Source: Cristatella mucedo
Lineage: Eukaryota > Bryozoa > Phylactolaemata > Cristatellidae
DNA length: 64,000 bases
Direction of reading: 5' to 3'
Assembly: GCA_009760855.2 (NCBI GenBank)
Contig: WPIO01000196.1
Coordinates: forward strand, 244,001-308,000
Made by a program: the position numbers and the translations under genes
The notes under the pieces: model-generated
Told to the model about the DNA's origin: nothing
Database searches by the model: none
The model's input: only the letters and a program-made list of their open reading frames with translations
Shown here: positions 21,726 to 45,802 of the stretch, piece after piece
How the letters are laid out: every line of letters starts with the position of its first letter
Numbering within the stretch: position 1 is the first letter of the stretch

Positions 21726-22424
21726 TCTGCTCGAGCCGAGCTGCTAAAATGGCGTCAGTCGTCTGCTTCTAGTCACGAATCCTATATCTCGATTATAATC
21801 TCGATTGATATTTAAATACATGTAGCTCTCTTACTTCCGAGCTTCCGACCTTTTTCTTCGTTGCGTACAGCGTACAGTGCTAGCCTAGGATTTCTCGGTT
21901 GTGAGAAGCTCCTGACGGAGCTCTGCCAATCGTGCATGCCATCACGAAGTAGTCGAGCTCGACGAGCCACTTCGACCGGTGTGAAATGGGCCAATCTCTG
22001 TGCTTGACCGTATCTTAGGGGGATGCCGGTAGAGCTCGTGACGGATGAATGAATCCGTTTGGTAAAATGCCTTTCCTACATGGATCGGTAGTAGCCGCCA
22101 TATGCCGAACAGCACATAAACGAGAGCTCTCTGCCTGTGGACTCTCTTCGCTGAGTCGTAGTAGAGATACAATAATGCACATAAATTGACATGCATACCA
22201 CACGTCACTCGGGAAAGTACTGGTCAAGGAAGACAACGCTGTGCCATCTTGCCGCATGACGGAAGAATGTCGTCTTGCCGCGAGACAGAAGGACGGACTG
22301 TATCACTTTAATTAGTAAAGATGACTTGTGCAATCAAAGGTCCCGAGAAGCAGTAGATAACACAATGGACAACAGCCTGACAATGATGCAACAGCTTGCC
22401 ATCGATGCTTGCAAATGTAACCTG

Positions 22425-22640
22425 TCTAATGCAGATGTCAGAGTGTTGGCATTGACTGTGCATGCTACCGCTAACCATATTTGCATGTTGAAACTATGCA
22501 TGCTACCTCTGAACAATATCCTGCTTGTTGACATCAGCATGTTACCATTAACCATTTGATCAGGCTTCCTTTGTAAAGTGCCTAGAAGGAGATTTAAGTT
22601 CTGCAGGGTTGCTATACAGATGCATTATTTTAATCATTGT
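22425..22640 (+). mobile_element. LINE-2F 3' UTR and tail
   Basis: CATGCTACCGCTAACCATAT, repeated GCATGTTGA/GCATGCTACC words, then TGTAAAGTGCCTAGAAGGAG and a T-rich end. Confidence 0.8.
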
Positions 22641-22847
22641 TGATGATCACAGGACACGAAAGACAAGGGTAGGACCACGACTGAAAAATTGTGACTTTAG
22701 CTGTATTACAGTCTAAAGATGATTGATTTCCAGAACCCAGCTCGGTCCATTGGAGTATTCGGACGTATAAGTTATCGGAGGTACCCCTCCAGTCCGATTC
22801 CCTCTACTAATCTTGCTTCAAACCAACCGGCCATCTTTCATTGAGCC

Positions 22848-23062
22848 AGCCTTTGGTTCCTTGGTATGTATCTAAAGCCTGGAACACTCAATCGCCCGAC
22901 GTCACGAAAAGATATGTCCTGGTTTGGACATTTGAAGCAGAGCTAAAAGCTCACCGATTTCTTATGGCTTTTGCTTCGTCCATTCGAAAGAGCCTCTGAG
23001 TGCTTCGAACGTTGTCACCACCAATTAGTTTACATGCTTCTTCTTTGTAGATTAAATTAAAT
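22848..23062 (+). mobile_element. Degraded LINE-2F ORF end and 3' UTR
   Basis: Words such as TCTAAAGCCTGGAACACTCA match CCCAAAGCCTGGAACTCCC of the element. The tail is lost in AT-rich sequence. Confidence 0.6.
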
Positions 23063-23701
23063 AGTAATATATATTATTATAACAAAATATTATTAAATAT
23101 TAATTCTGATGTGTCTAGTTCCTCCGTTGCTCTTTGTTGGCCACTCTTTGCTACCTTTAACAGCCTCTTACATGGCTGAGCAGGATTATGGCAGTTAGTT
23201 TGCAATAATTTCAATTACAATTAATTTTCATTAAATAAAATTAAAATCTGGATGTGCTTACTGAGAATGCAAATGTTTGTATGCTTGCTGAAATTGCAAT
23301 GCAGTGTAACATCTGCAGTAGCTACGAGCACGTATTAAATGCACTCGCAGCCTGACATGCATGGCAGCATGCTTTGCTCCACTCAGCTTCCGCTTGCCAA
23401 CAGGTAAAAAGTCTGCAAGCACAGGGCTGCTGCTCTGCTGCCAATGACACCGGAAATGCTCGGGAGCGACAGCTGCACCGCGGCGCGCCCCGGGCAGCGC
23501 CGACTCAAAGCACCGACGCGTTTGAACTGAACTTTAAGAACTGTGCTTTATCTTAGAGCTAAAAAAATAGAAGCACGTGACTAAACAAAAACAAAGCAGC
23601 GCCCGACAGGAGCCAGCGCCAGCTGCAACTGTCAGACCACTACCGGCTGGTGCCAGTAAGGACTTGCCGAAACCACTGGGCAGGCCACACTGATAACCTC
23701 A

Positions 23702-23740
23702 CGTCAGGCCGACGTTGGGGCGACAAACGTCGGCCTGACG
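23702..23740. repeat. Perfect 15-bp inverted repeat (hairpin)
   Basis: Arms CGTCAGGCCGACGTT and AACGTCGGCCTGACG flank a 9-base spacer. It lies about 200 bases past the stop of the SPRED-like gene, so in that transcript it would fold as a strong stem-loop if it is within the 3' UTR. Confidence 0.85.
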
Positions 23741-23852
23741 CGAGTTCGCGACCCTGCCCAAGCCATGCACGAGCGGGACACCTTAAATTAAGTTAGCACT
23801 TCAGATGCACTTCAGCCGATGACTGCGCAGCAGGAGGCTAAGAGAGCAGAGG

Positions 23853-23927
23853 CCACGTGCACGTGACTCGACGAGGTGCCTCTGAAGTGCACGTGACTCT
23901 CCACGTGCACGTGACTCGACGAGGCAC
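23853..23927. repeat. Direct repeat with CACGTG words
   Basis: CCACGTGCACGTGACTCGAC plus GAGG occurs twice, 48 bases apart, with a third GTGCACGTGACTC in between. It lies within the presumed 3' UTR of the SPRED-like gene. Confidence 0.8.
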
Positions 23928-23946
23928 ACGCGAAAGCAATTCACGA

Positions 23947-36734
<12,788 letters not shown>

Positions 36735-37230
36735 CTGCGGGACACAAAGAACAGGAAAATGAGAGAGCAACCCTGGCCCTCGGAGCACTCACTTTGACCG
36801 GCTAGATCTGCTGGGCCTGATGCAGTCAGCCGTGAGCCGTGTCTGTCTGGCAGCCAACCAGTTCATCCACAGTCAGACCCAGCAGAAGGCAAGCTGGTTG
36901 AAACACAGAGCAGTCGGCACAAGAGCAGTCGGCTGAAGTCCCACCCCCTCCCTGAGCTATCGGCAGCAGCCTTTGATCCACAAGTGGATTGGCAGGTGGC
37001 TGCCAGACAGACTAAACTCGGCTCACCTTTGACATACCTTTGGTCACTGATAAAATAAAGGCCCAATAAAGAATGACATGCAACCTTGCAAAAACTCAGC
37101 AAATAAAGCAGCCACCGACAGCTCAAGGGGAAAGGCAAAGCCCCTATTGATTATCAAGCCGGGCTCCGTGGCTATCTATGCCGGATCATCTCGGATGCCA
37201 CTAATAGGTCTGATCACCTGCTGCCTGCCA
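36735..37230. other. Sequence upstream of the first SPRED-like exon seen
   Basis: If translation starts at 36583 and there is no upstream exon, the promoter would be here. No TATA box or CpG island is obvious, which favours an upstream non-coding exon. Confidence 0.35.
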
Positions 37231-37231
37231 G

Positions 37232-37312
37232 CCTGCTGCTGCTGTTGCCAGCCTGCTGCTGCTGCTGCAGCTGCTGCTAGCCTTCTTCTATTGCTGCTGC
37301 TGCTGCTGTAGC
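37232..37312. repeat. CTG-rich trinucleotide tract
   Basis: CTGCTG runs separated by GCCAGC and TAG words. It reads as leucine/alanine/glutamine in various frames, but no gene supports translation. Confidence 0.8.
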
Positions 37313-38293
37313 ATGCCTACCTGCCAGCTAATTCAGCTGCTGATGTCTTCTGCTACTGCTGCTGCCTGCCTATCTACCTGCTGCTGCTTGCACTTGGTGA
37401 GAAATGGCTCCTGCCGACTGCTGTTCTCTAAGAGATGTGATTTGAACCCTCGGGGTCAGCTCAGAGGTCGCTCAACCGACCAACAAGCTGAACATGCTGC
37501 CACCTGGCAATAGAGCCACACAGAGCTGCTTCAGCTGCCGTTGCCCTCAGCTACCGAGCCAAACAGGCAGCTGCAGGCAGGACTGCTTGTGGCACATGGC
37601 GATCATGTCAGACGATGCTGAATAGTAAGCGCCTTACACGTCCGACAGCAGCCACCACCAGCAACCGTGGGCCGGCAGCTGCAGCTGCTGCAGCACAGGC
37701 GGCTTCGGTGGCTGCAGGGCCTTCACTGCAACTGCCATTGGCTTCTTATTTGTTTTTCTTTCGTCTCTGCTTTTGTTTATTGACCAGCTTTCACCGGTCC
37801 ATTGTTAAGTGATAAACTAGGGTCTTCCGAGTCAAACAGGCAGGATACAGTGACACTGACACTGAGTGGGAGTGGGTCCCTCATCCTCCGCCAGACACCA
37901 CCAGGTGGCACCACTGGACGAGCTCGAAAACACATCCCCAGCCCCATTGCCTAGCACCCTCCGAAACCCAACCGAAGACCCTAGACCCTCAGTCCCTGCC
38001 TGCCCCCTCCCCGAAGAGAAAGGGGTGTCGTCGCAATCAGTCTACTAATTACATTACATTACTTATTATCAATTGTATTACTTATAATACTATTATATTA
38101 CTTAAGTCTGGCTACTTATTAAGTACTACCTAAACTGCTCCCACGTGTCTCTCAGCCTCAGGCCTGGGAGGACTGCAGAAACACGCTGCCGCTGCTGAGT
38201 GCAGAACCGGCTGCCGAGTGCTCTAGAGAGCTGAATATCGAACATCAATCGCTTGCCAGATCAGCATTGAGAGGCTGGCTTTTCTCACTTTGG

Positions 38294-38462
38294 TGAGCCG
38301 TGATGGCACACTAGGTAAGGCGGTTGCTTCTCACGACCTCGATCACAAGGTCGTGGGTTCGAATCCTGCGATGGGTGATCGATTCTTTATTGCTACAGCA
38401 AGCGGCAATGCCATACAAGGTTTTTCTGTCACTATACAAAAGAGGCTGTCAAATCAGCTAGC
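38294..38462 (+). mobile_element. SINE-A copy
   Basis: GTGAGCCGTGATGGCACACT, AGGTAAGGCGGTTGC, B box GGGTTCGAATCC, and the 3' end CAAAAGAGGCTGTCAAATCA. The head is the cleanest in the window. Confidence 0.9.
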
Positions 38463-38514
38463 ATTTATGAACAACGGCCTGGCAAAGAGTCTAGGCATGC
38501 TGCAGTTGTCATTG

Positions 38515-39485
38515 TGATGATAATAATAAGAAAAATTATAACAATAAGGCATTCTATAGATTACCGTAAGAGAACTAAATCTCTGTTTAGGCACTCTGCA
38601 TATGCTGCAAAGGAAGCCGGCCAACTGATTGACGGTAACATGGCTTAGTTGCAGCGAATCATTCAAGCGAACACGGGACATTGTTCGCTTGAATGTGACA
38701 ATTACAGGACAATTCACACGGACCATTTGCAAATTCAGAGGAACAAGTGGCCGCCAGTTAGCGTCTTTTTAAATGTCATGTCGGGGGATGAATGACGTCG
38801 GCTACGTGTGAGTGGAAGGCTTTGGGGGCATATGAACCAAAGGCACGATATCCAAAGGATTTGAGGTGAGCTGGAGGAACTGCTAACCGACTTGAGTCAG
38901 AAGAGCAGGCAGTACATGTAGGGCAGAGCGAGAGAAGGAAAGGACTTGATTACAGGACAGGTAGAAACTACAAGTGGATTGAAGCTGCTTGATGAGGAGC
39001 CAGTGCAGGTTGATGAGAAGTAGGGCAGCTGCAATGTGCAGGACAGACAAGCCAGACTGCAGACTGTTTAACCAACTATAAGTGCGTTATTGCACCGGTA
39101 GAAAGGCCTTCGAGCGGTGACTTATAGAAGTCTAGACTGGATGTGATGAATATTTGGACCAGCTTGGAAGCAGTATCTTGATCTAAGCAGGCCTGAATGT
39201 TTGCAATGTACACAGTTGACCATAAGCAGACTTGCTGCGTGTGGAGTTGATGTGGTCATCTACAACAAGGTCACTTATGAAGAGGACACCTCGGATTGCA
39301 TGCAAACTCTACAGGGGATACACTGACCGAGCCCATTTGAGGGTAAAGCTTTCCAATATCCAACGTTTACCGATTGCATGTTGAAGTTGGTTTTCCTATA
39401 TTAGAGAAAGTTTGCTCCCATCCAAGCTCAAACATTCATAATACACGGTGCAAGGGAGTTGAGACAGTTGTCATCTGTATAAAAA
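38515..39485 (-). mobile_element. LINE-2F copy, strongly decayed
   Basis: In reverse: (ATT)n, the stem-loop tail, the 3' UTR, then ORF remnants such as the complement of GGCTTTGGGGGCATATGAAC and GGAGCCAGTGCAGGTTGATG. Stops are frequent. Confidence 0.75.
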
Positions 39486-39499
39486 TGATAGCACAGATT

Positions 39500-39684
<185 letters not shown>

Positions 39685-39689
39685 TCTCA

Positions 39690-40515
39690 CCAGCCTGATT
39701 GACCTTGCTGTTGACCCTCCTCTCCTCACTCATCTTTATCTTTCAGGTGCAGTGCTTCCTCTCTCTCTTGACCTTGACCCAGGTGACTTTTCTGCTGGCT
39801 GACATCCCAATCCCAAAGCAAGTCTTTAACTGGTACATCATTTAAAGTAAACTGTCTTGCAAGAAAGGTGAGAATCACAAGTGAACACAGGCACTCACAG
39901 ACTCGCAGACCTGCTGTTAGTTAGGTCGGTTAGTGCTAGTGGTGCTCAAGCCTGAAGAAAGGAGGAGAGTGTCGGGGCAGGGGTCTCTGTTGGCTTCAGT
40001 CACGGCTGCTACTTCCAAATAGAGCAAGGCCGTGAAAGTCATGAATCGATCACACCTGCAACATGACAGTACCAAAGTACACTGTGCACACTGCCTCCTC
40101 ACTGCCGGATCCGGCATTAACTTCTCTGCACAAAAACAACACCGATCGACCGTCCCACACCAAAGCAGAGCAACAGCATAGGCCACTAGCTAGGTGCAGT
40201 CCATGTGCCTCCAGTATTCACCAGCAGAGGCCAGCCTCGATCCCCCCACCGGGGGCAGGGGGGGGGGTGGAGGCAGCATCATGCTTCAAGAAGGGGGGCT
40301 ACCAGGCAGGGTCAGTGCAGACACTACTGCCTACTGCGGCTGCTGCTGCTGGTGCTACTGCCCGGGCCCAGTTGGGTGGCTGTCCGAGGCGACATCTTAG
40401 GCCACCATTGGACATTGGCTCATTGGCACAGCCTGAGGGGCCTGGTGAGTAAGTTGTAAGACACCACCTGCCTCAAACCCTCCTGAGATTGGCTGCCTAT
40501 GGCAAGGTCACATTA
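39690..40515. other. No recognised feature
   Basis: No exon similarity. A G-run near 40256 and CTG-rich words around 40340 give low-complexity reading frames. Confidence 0.4.
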
Positions 40516-40519
40516 AAAA

Positions 40520-40672
40520 AGGTTAGCTGATTTAACAGCCTCCTTTATGTAGCAGTGGCAGAAGAGCCTATCCCACTATAGTCAATATGGTCAATAAAGT
40601 GACCACAGTGGTCAATAATGGAGTGGCCAAGGCACCACTCGAACCCAACCCAATACCCAGGTCGTGAATAAA
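40520..40672 (-). mobile_element. SINE-A copy, diverged
   Basis: AGCTGATTTAACAGCCTCCT and GTAGCAGTGGCAGAAGAGCC at the 3' end, with an internal GGTCAATAA duplication. The B-box region is CTCGAACCC in complement orientation. Confidence 0.75.
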
Positions 40673-40745
40673 AATAATACCCTCAGAGAACTTAAATCCT
40701 TTTCTAGTCACTTTACAGTTGCTGCAAAGGAAGCATGATCGAAAG
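40672..40745 (-). mobile_element. LINE-2F 3' tail
   Basis: AATAATACCCTCAGAGAACT, CCTTTTCTAGTCACTTTACA, GTTGCTGCAAAGGAAGC. Inserted right next to the SINE-A copy. Confidence 0.8.
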
Positions 40746-41657
40746 AAAGGTCGAGCCAAATGCCAAGCCTCTTTCGACCTTTTGACCTTTTGGCTTGCCT
40801 AAACCCTTACCCCTGGGCCAAGACCCAGGGGTGGTAAGCAAGCCCCTTAACCGTAAGCCCCTTGGCTAGATCGTTCAACCACGTTTGCTGTCCTGAGTCG
40901 AGATGCAGAGGCCGCTGCAGCCCGCCTCCCCTGCCCCCGACTGAGCACAGTCGGGCCAGCTTCGGTAGAGGCGCTCAACCAACAGCCGGTGGTCAGACTT
41001 AAAACTGCCTTACCGGGCCATCGCAGCCCTGTTGCAACAAAATATTGCGGATACACTGTAATAAATACTCTAAACGAAAGAAAGAAAAGAATGCCAATCT
41101 TGGGGAGTTTGAGCCCCGAAAACCTCGGCGATGGATGGGTGGATGGCCTCCGATGGGGCGCTGGCCACAAGCCGGTCGGCTCTGGTGGCCAGCTGCCCAA
41201 AAGATAGCAAGCAGGATGGGATGGGAATTTGCCCCGCCTCCATTTGCTCCACCGGGGAGGACCAACAAGTTGCTGCCGGTATTGCTGAGCCGAGTCCACA
41301 GTGCTAGTGCTGCCACCGAACAGATGGAGGAGCCGAGCGAATGGAGAGTCATTCATCCATTCAGCCATCCATCGTCCTCCATCCAGCTCAGCGGCTCAGC
41401 TGGCGTCTCTTTCACTGCCACCGGTCAGGCAGAGAGGCTAGCATGCTGGCATCGTCCTACTGGCTGCAGGCGCACGATGATTGGCCGATTGCTCTGCTTC
41501 CATCGGCTGTAATTCCATCGCTGGCTATGTTTCACCTGCTTCCACTCGACACGGTCCAACCACCAGGAAAAGGCCGGAGAGAGAGAGGGAGGGAGAGGAG
41601 ACGGTTTCAGCAGTTTTGCATCTGCTGAGCTCCCACCGGAGACCCAAGGTGGTGTGT

Positions 41658-41734
<77 letters not shown>

Positions 41735-42565
41735 TGGGGGGGGGTTAATTATGGGAAGTGAAGAGGGAGTCATTTGAAATCCATCCTTTGGTAAGCCGGC
41801 CCCTGGCACCTGAGGAGCTGCCAGGGGCCGATGGGCCAGAAACCGACGTGGCATTCCCCTGAGGAGGGGAGGAACCCTCCGAGTGGCCTCCTGTCAAACC
41901 TGCGACTCATCCATCCAGTGGCCTAAAGCAATGAACAGCAGTCACCACCAGCTGCACTGAGCTGCTGAGGCTGCTGCTGAACCTCTGACCTCCATCTAGC
42001 CACTGGGATGATGACGACAGCAGCTGCCGGTAGGTAGGGTGGACCTTTGGACGCAGAGCAGCTGCCGGCTGCTGCCGCTGCTGTGACCCTGCACGCTAAT
42101 AGCCATGCTCCCGGCAATTACTCAAACGATTTACGGCAGAGGCAGTCCAAGCAGCTCAAGCTGACAGCCACGCTGGCAGAAATAAACTGCTCCCCACCGC
42201 CGGCCACCCCCCCCCCGGGAGTTATATGACAGCAGCTACAGGCTGCTGCAGGCAGCTAGCTGTAGCGGCTGCCCTAGCAGCTGCAGCAGTGTAAGACCTG
42301 TCCAGCAGCCAGCTGGCCAGAGCCAGCCGATCGTGCCACCTTAATGCCACCTGGCTGAGAGCTGAGACTAGGGCTGGGACCACAAGGGAACACGAGCGAT
42401 GTATGATAGTTGCTGCCAGCGACTGCCCTACCACTGGTGCAGCAGCAGATTGGCCGGCACAGTGCCTAGGATGTTGTGCGCAAAGAAGCGCTCACAGCAC
42501 TTTGCGCGCGTGTGCATGAGCATGCACGCAGGCGCGCTCACGTACGCGTGCAAGTCAGGCTTCGA
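40746..42565. other. No recognised gene; (TG)n inside
   Basis: Several 100-170 codon frames overlap on both strands but are low-complexity or shadow each other. No domain recognised. Confidence 0.4.
41646..41732. repeat. (TG)n microsatellite
   Basis: A TG run of about 80 bases followed by a G run. Confidence 0.97.
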
Positions 42566-42574
42566 TTAGTGCTT

Positions 42575-42660
42575 CGATCGTGCTTCCTCTGTAGCAAATG
42601 TAGTGTGCATAGAAAGAGACTGAGTTCTCTGAGGGCACTATGTCAAGTGTATTAATATTA
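42575..42660 (+). mobile_element. LINE-2F 3' tail
   Basis: CTTCCTCTGTAGCAAATGTA, GAAAGAGACTGAGTTCTCTG, AGGGCACTATGTCAAGTGTA, TTAATATTA. Confidence 0.8.
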
Positions 42661-43335
42661 ATAAAAGTAAATGTGTATGGAAACCTCAATCTCTTTCTGG
42701 GCACTGTGTATGCGTTGTAAAGGAAGTATCTGAATTGGTTAGCGATGACAAGCACACTGTCAGAACGCATAAGCACACAAAGGACAATTCACATGGACCG
42801 AGCAATCATGCGTCAAGTCAGGGTATGCCGAGACGAGTGGGAAGTGAGTTCCTGGCTTTGGGAGAATACAGACTCAAGGCAAGGTCTCCAAAATATTTAA
42901 GGTTGGTTAGAGGTATATCCAAACGACTTTAATCAGATGCTATGGGTGGTATGCTGCCTAGCCTGATTGGGTAATATGTAGGTCAGATAGGTAGGCCACT
43001 GCAAGAGTATTAATGAAGAGACCTAAAAGTGAAAAACCACTCAAAGTGAAAGTCGACTAAAGTCGATATGCAGCTTAATGGGGAACCACTGTGGGTGCAT
43101 TGTGGGAAGTGATTACTGTGGCAGTTGCTAAGCTCACGACAGACAAGCCCACCAGAACAGTTTGCACATACAGTAAGCATCTTATTGCAGTTTTGCACGA
43201 ACTGTAAGCATCTTATTGCATAAGCAGGAAGACCTGTGAGTAGCGAGTTACTAAGCCAGGTTGTCACAAATGCTTGGACCAACTCGAATGTTGTAGTCCT
43301 TGCAAGAATTGTCAAGTCCTCAATAATTGCATAGT
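42655..43335 (-). mobile_element. LINE-2F copy, decayed; tail-to-tail with the previous one
   Basis: In reverse: tail, 3' UTR, then ORF remnants (complement of TTTGGGAGAATACAGACTCA, ACAGACAAGCCC) with a duplicated CTGTAAGCATCTTATTGCA segment. The two tails meet at 42.66 kb, so one LINE inserted at the AT-rich end of another. Confidence 0.78.
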
Positions 43336-43666
43336 AATAATGATAGCGTTATTATTATTGTCTTTTGCATGCTTAATGATATCATTATTAAGGACGCAAA
43401 ATATCTTTGACTGGATAGTTGGGGACATCGTTGATCGCCTTCGACTGGTCCGATGTCAAGAGGTCATGTGTCAGAGGATAGGACTGTCAAAAATTATGGG
43501 CAATATTACAGCAGTTTTGATTTCAAGCCTTAATCTCAAGGCATTCGTTGTAGGATCCTCGAGGTAGGAAAGAAACAGCCTCTTCACGTCAGCAAGCGCT
43601 TATCGCTTACTGCCCTGAGATGCGAGCTGTGACCTCGTGTGAGATTGGTTGGCCACATTCTAGTCT

Positions 43667-43740
43667 AGAGAGAGAACGAGACAGAGACGGGGACAGAGAC
43701 AGACAGAGACAGACACTGAGACAGAGACACAGAGACAGAG
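43667..43740. repeat. (GACAGA)n microsatellite
   Basis: Impure GAGACA and GACAGA units. Confidence 0.9.
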
Positions 43741-44066
43741 GGTCGTCCGTCAAAGCCACCGTGGGTAGCCCACACCATGGGCCTCTGCTTCGCATCATTG
43801 GCACACTTCTAATTTGAAAGCCCCGAGTCAACAGCGTCGGAGGAAACAAAGACGCCGCTGAAGACAGCGAGACAAGACACAGCCGTCAGCGTCGTCAACG
43901 CCAGCTCCGCCGCCGTGTCCACAGAAAGAGAGCCAGCTCCGGAGAGGCGACGAGGCCGACTACCGATCGACGCTGTCGACAGGGCTAATCATGGTCGCCA
44001 GACGCACAGTCGACGTTCGGCGACGGCCCACGATAGGCAGGAGGCAAGGCGAGTACGCGAGGCGAG

Positions 44067-44128
44067 GCAAGCCAAAGCGAGAATTCAGCGGCGAGGCGTG
44101 GCAAGCCAAAGCGAGAATTCAGCGGCGG
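44067..44128. repeat. 34-base direct repeat
   Basis: GCAAGCCAAAGCGAGAATTC plus AGCGGCG occurs twice in tandem, 34 bases apart. Confidence 0.85.
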
Positions 44129-45632
44129 CGGCGTCGGGCGAGCGATTCAGCGGCGGCACATGCGCGCGGCCGCGACTCGGCGGCCCGGCGGACCGAGGGC
44201 GGGCATCCGCCGCGGGCAGCCTGCGGCGGCGCTACGACTGAGGTGCCTGCGCTGCGCGAGCGACGTGCCCGCCCGACGAACGCGGAGGCGCATGGCGAGC
44301 AGCATGGCATGACGAGCTTATCCGTCCGCCCGACGAGCTTACCGTTATCGATCACCAGCTTACGAGGCTGCGCTCCTGCGAGCGGCGACGGCCATGAATG
44401 GCCCTCCCAACTCCATTCACAGAAAAAGAACGGTGCCGGATAACGGCCATCCACGCGCGCGTGAAATAGGTCCACTAGCGGACGGCATATGCTCCCTCGA
44501 AGATCACAAAGGGAAAGCACTAGAAAGAGCTCCTGTTCCTTTTCCCTATGATCTATTACCCTATAGATCCGTCACTGGTTTAGGCGCAGCCAGCTACGTA
44601 CCCGATTCGGTTCTGCCAGCCGTCCTGCGGCGCATGAGTACACCGGCCGAGCTGGAGGCGTGGCCGCACGCTACACACACTCAGTCCGCATTGGCGATCG
44701 TCGGGTTCGCGCCGGAATGAATGGAGCTATTTATACGCTGGGACAGCTGCGGCCCCTGTGGCGACGCCGCTGCCGCGGTTGACCGCAGGCGACGGAAGTG
44801 GTCGGTCTGGCAGCGGGAAAGACTAGCGGCTTGCACAAGCGGCTCTGAATTCACAGCCGCAACCGTCGAGTACACGATGCGGTGGTCCTTTTCACGCAGC
44901 GCGTACGAGGCGCCGACGACAACTCGGCACTGCGCCGAATGGCAGTGCGTAGTGGCTGGTCGGTGGACCGCATGGACTTTCGAGGCTAACCAACCCAGTC
45001 GTCGTAGTCCTGCTGCCTCTCGCTTCCGCTTTGCGTTGCGCGCTCACGTCGCGTCTCGTCGGCACGAGGCTCGGGTGGGCCTACTGCTCACGCCTTCCCA
45101 GCGTTCCTCCGCTGGGCTGGGTGGCGGGACACGCATCGGGCGCGAACTGCCGCGCCGCCAGCACCGTCGATCTAGCACGGTCGCCGCTCCTCCGTCTGCA
45201 GCGTCCGTCTGCAGTGCCGCCGCGAAAGCCTGCGGACGCCACGCGCAAGCCGCTGCGGACACGTGCCGCACTGCTGCCACCCTCCAGCTGCCTTCCACTG
45301 ACCTGTGCCCTGTCCGCCTTCCCGCGCGTCAGTCAGCCCGCGCCCGCAGCGGCGGGCCTAGCCGACGCGCCAGTAGAGTGCGGTAGCGAGTTTGCCGCCA
45401 CGCGAATGCCAACCGCAGGCCCGGCGCGCCCCTTAACCGCTACGCAAGACTTTGCCACCCGCGTTCGGGGCGGTGCGGTCTTTTAGCCGAGGTCGCCATC
45501 GTACGCTGGCCGTAACGTCACTGGATTATTTGGCAGCTCAGCGTCCGCCTGTGGGAGAGCCGAGTCCTGGGCTACTGTCGCAGTCGGCGACGGTCACGCT
45601 TGCTTTCCCGGCATCCGTCCGTCGCAGTGCTT

Positions 45633-45678
45633 AGGGTCGCGACGCACGGCGGTTACCGCCGCCGTGCGTCGCGACCCT
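45633..45678. repeat. Perfect 20-bp hairpin
   Basis: Arms AGGGTCGCGACGCACGGCGG and CCGCCGTGCGTCGCGACCCT with a 6-base loop. CpG-rich and fully paired. Confidence 0.92.
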
Positions 45679-45746
45679 TACTCTGCCGCCGCGACGTCGG
45701 CGCACTCGCCGTAGCACCGAGCCACCAGGAGCGAGCTAGCCGGCGA

Positions 45747-45802
45747 GAAAGAGACTGGGTTCTCCGAGGGCGCTATAGCGGATGTGCTATTTTTATTAGT
45801 AT
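45747..45802 (+). mobile_element. LINE-2F 3' tail core
   Basis: GAGAAAGAGACTGGGTTCTC, CGAGGGCGCTATAGCGGATG, TGCTATTTTTATTAG: only the stem-loop and end. Confidence 0.65.

Noticed and set aside
44721-45386. 221-codon ORF in the CpG island
   Set aside because: Arg/Ala/Ser-rich with no recognised domain, overlapped by comparable frames in other phases; expected from composition.
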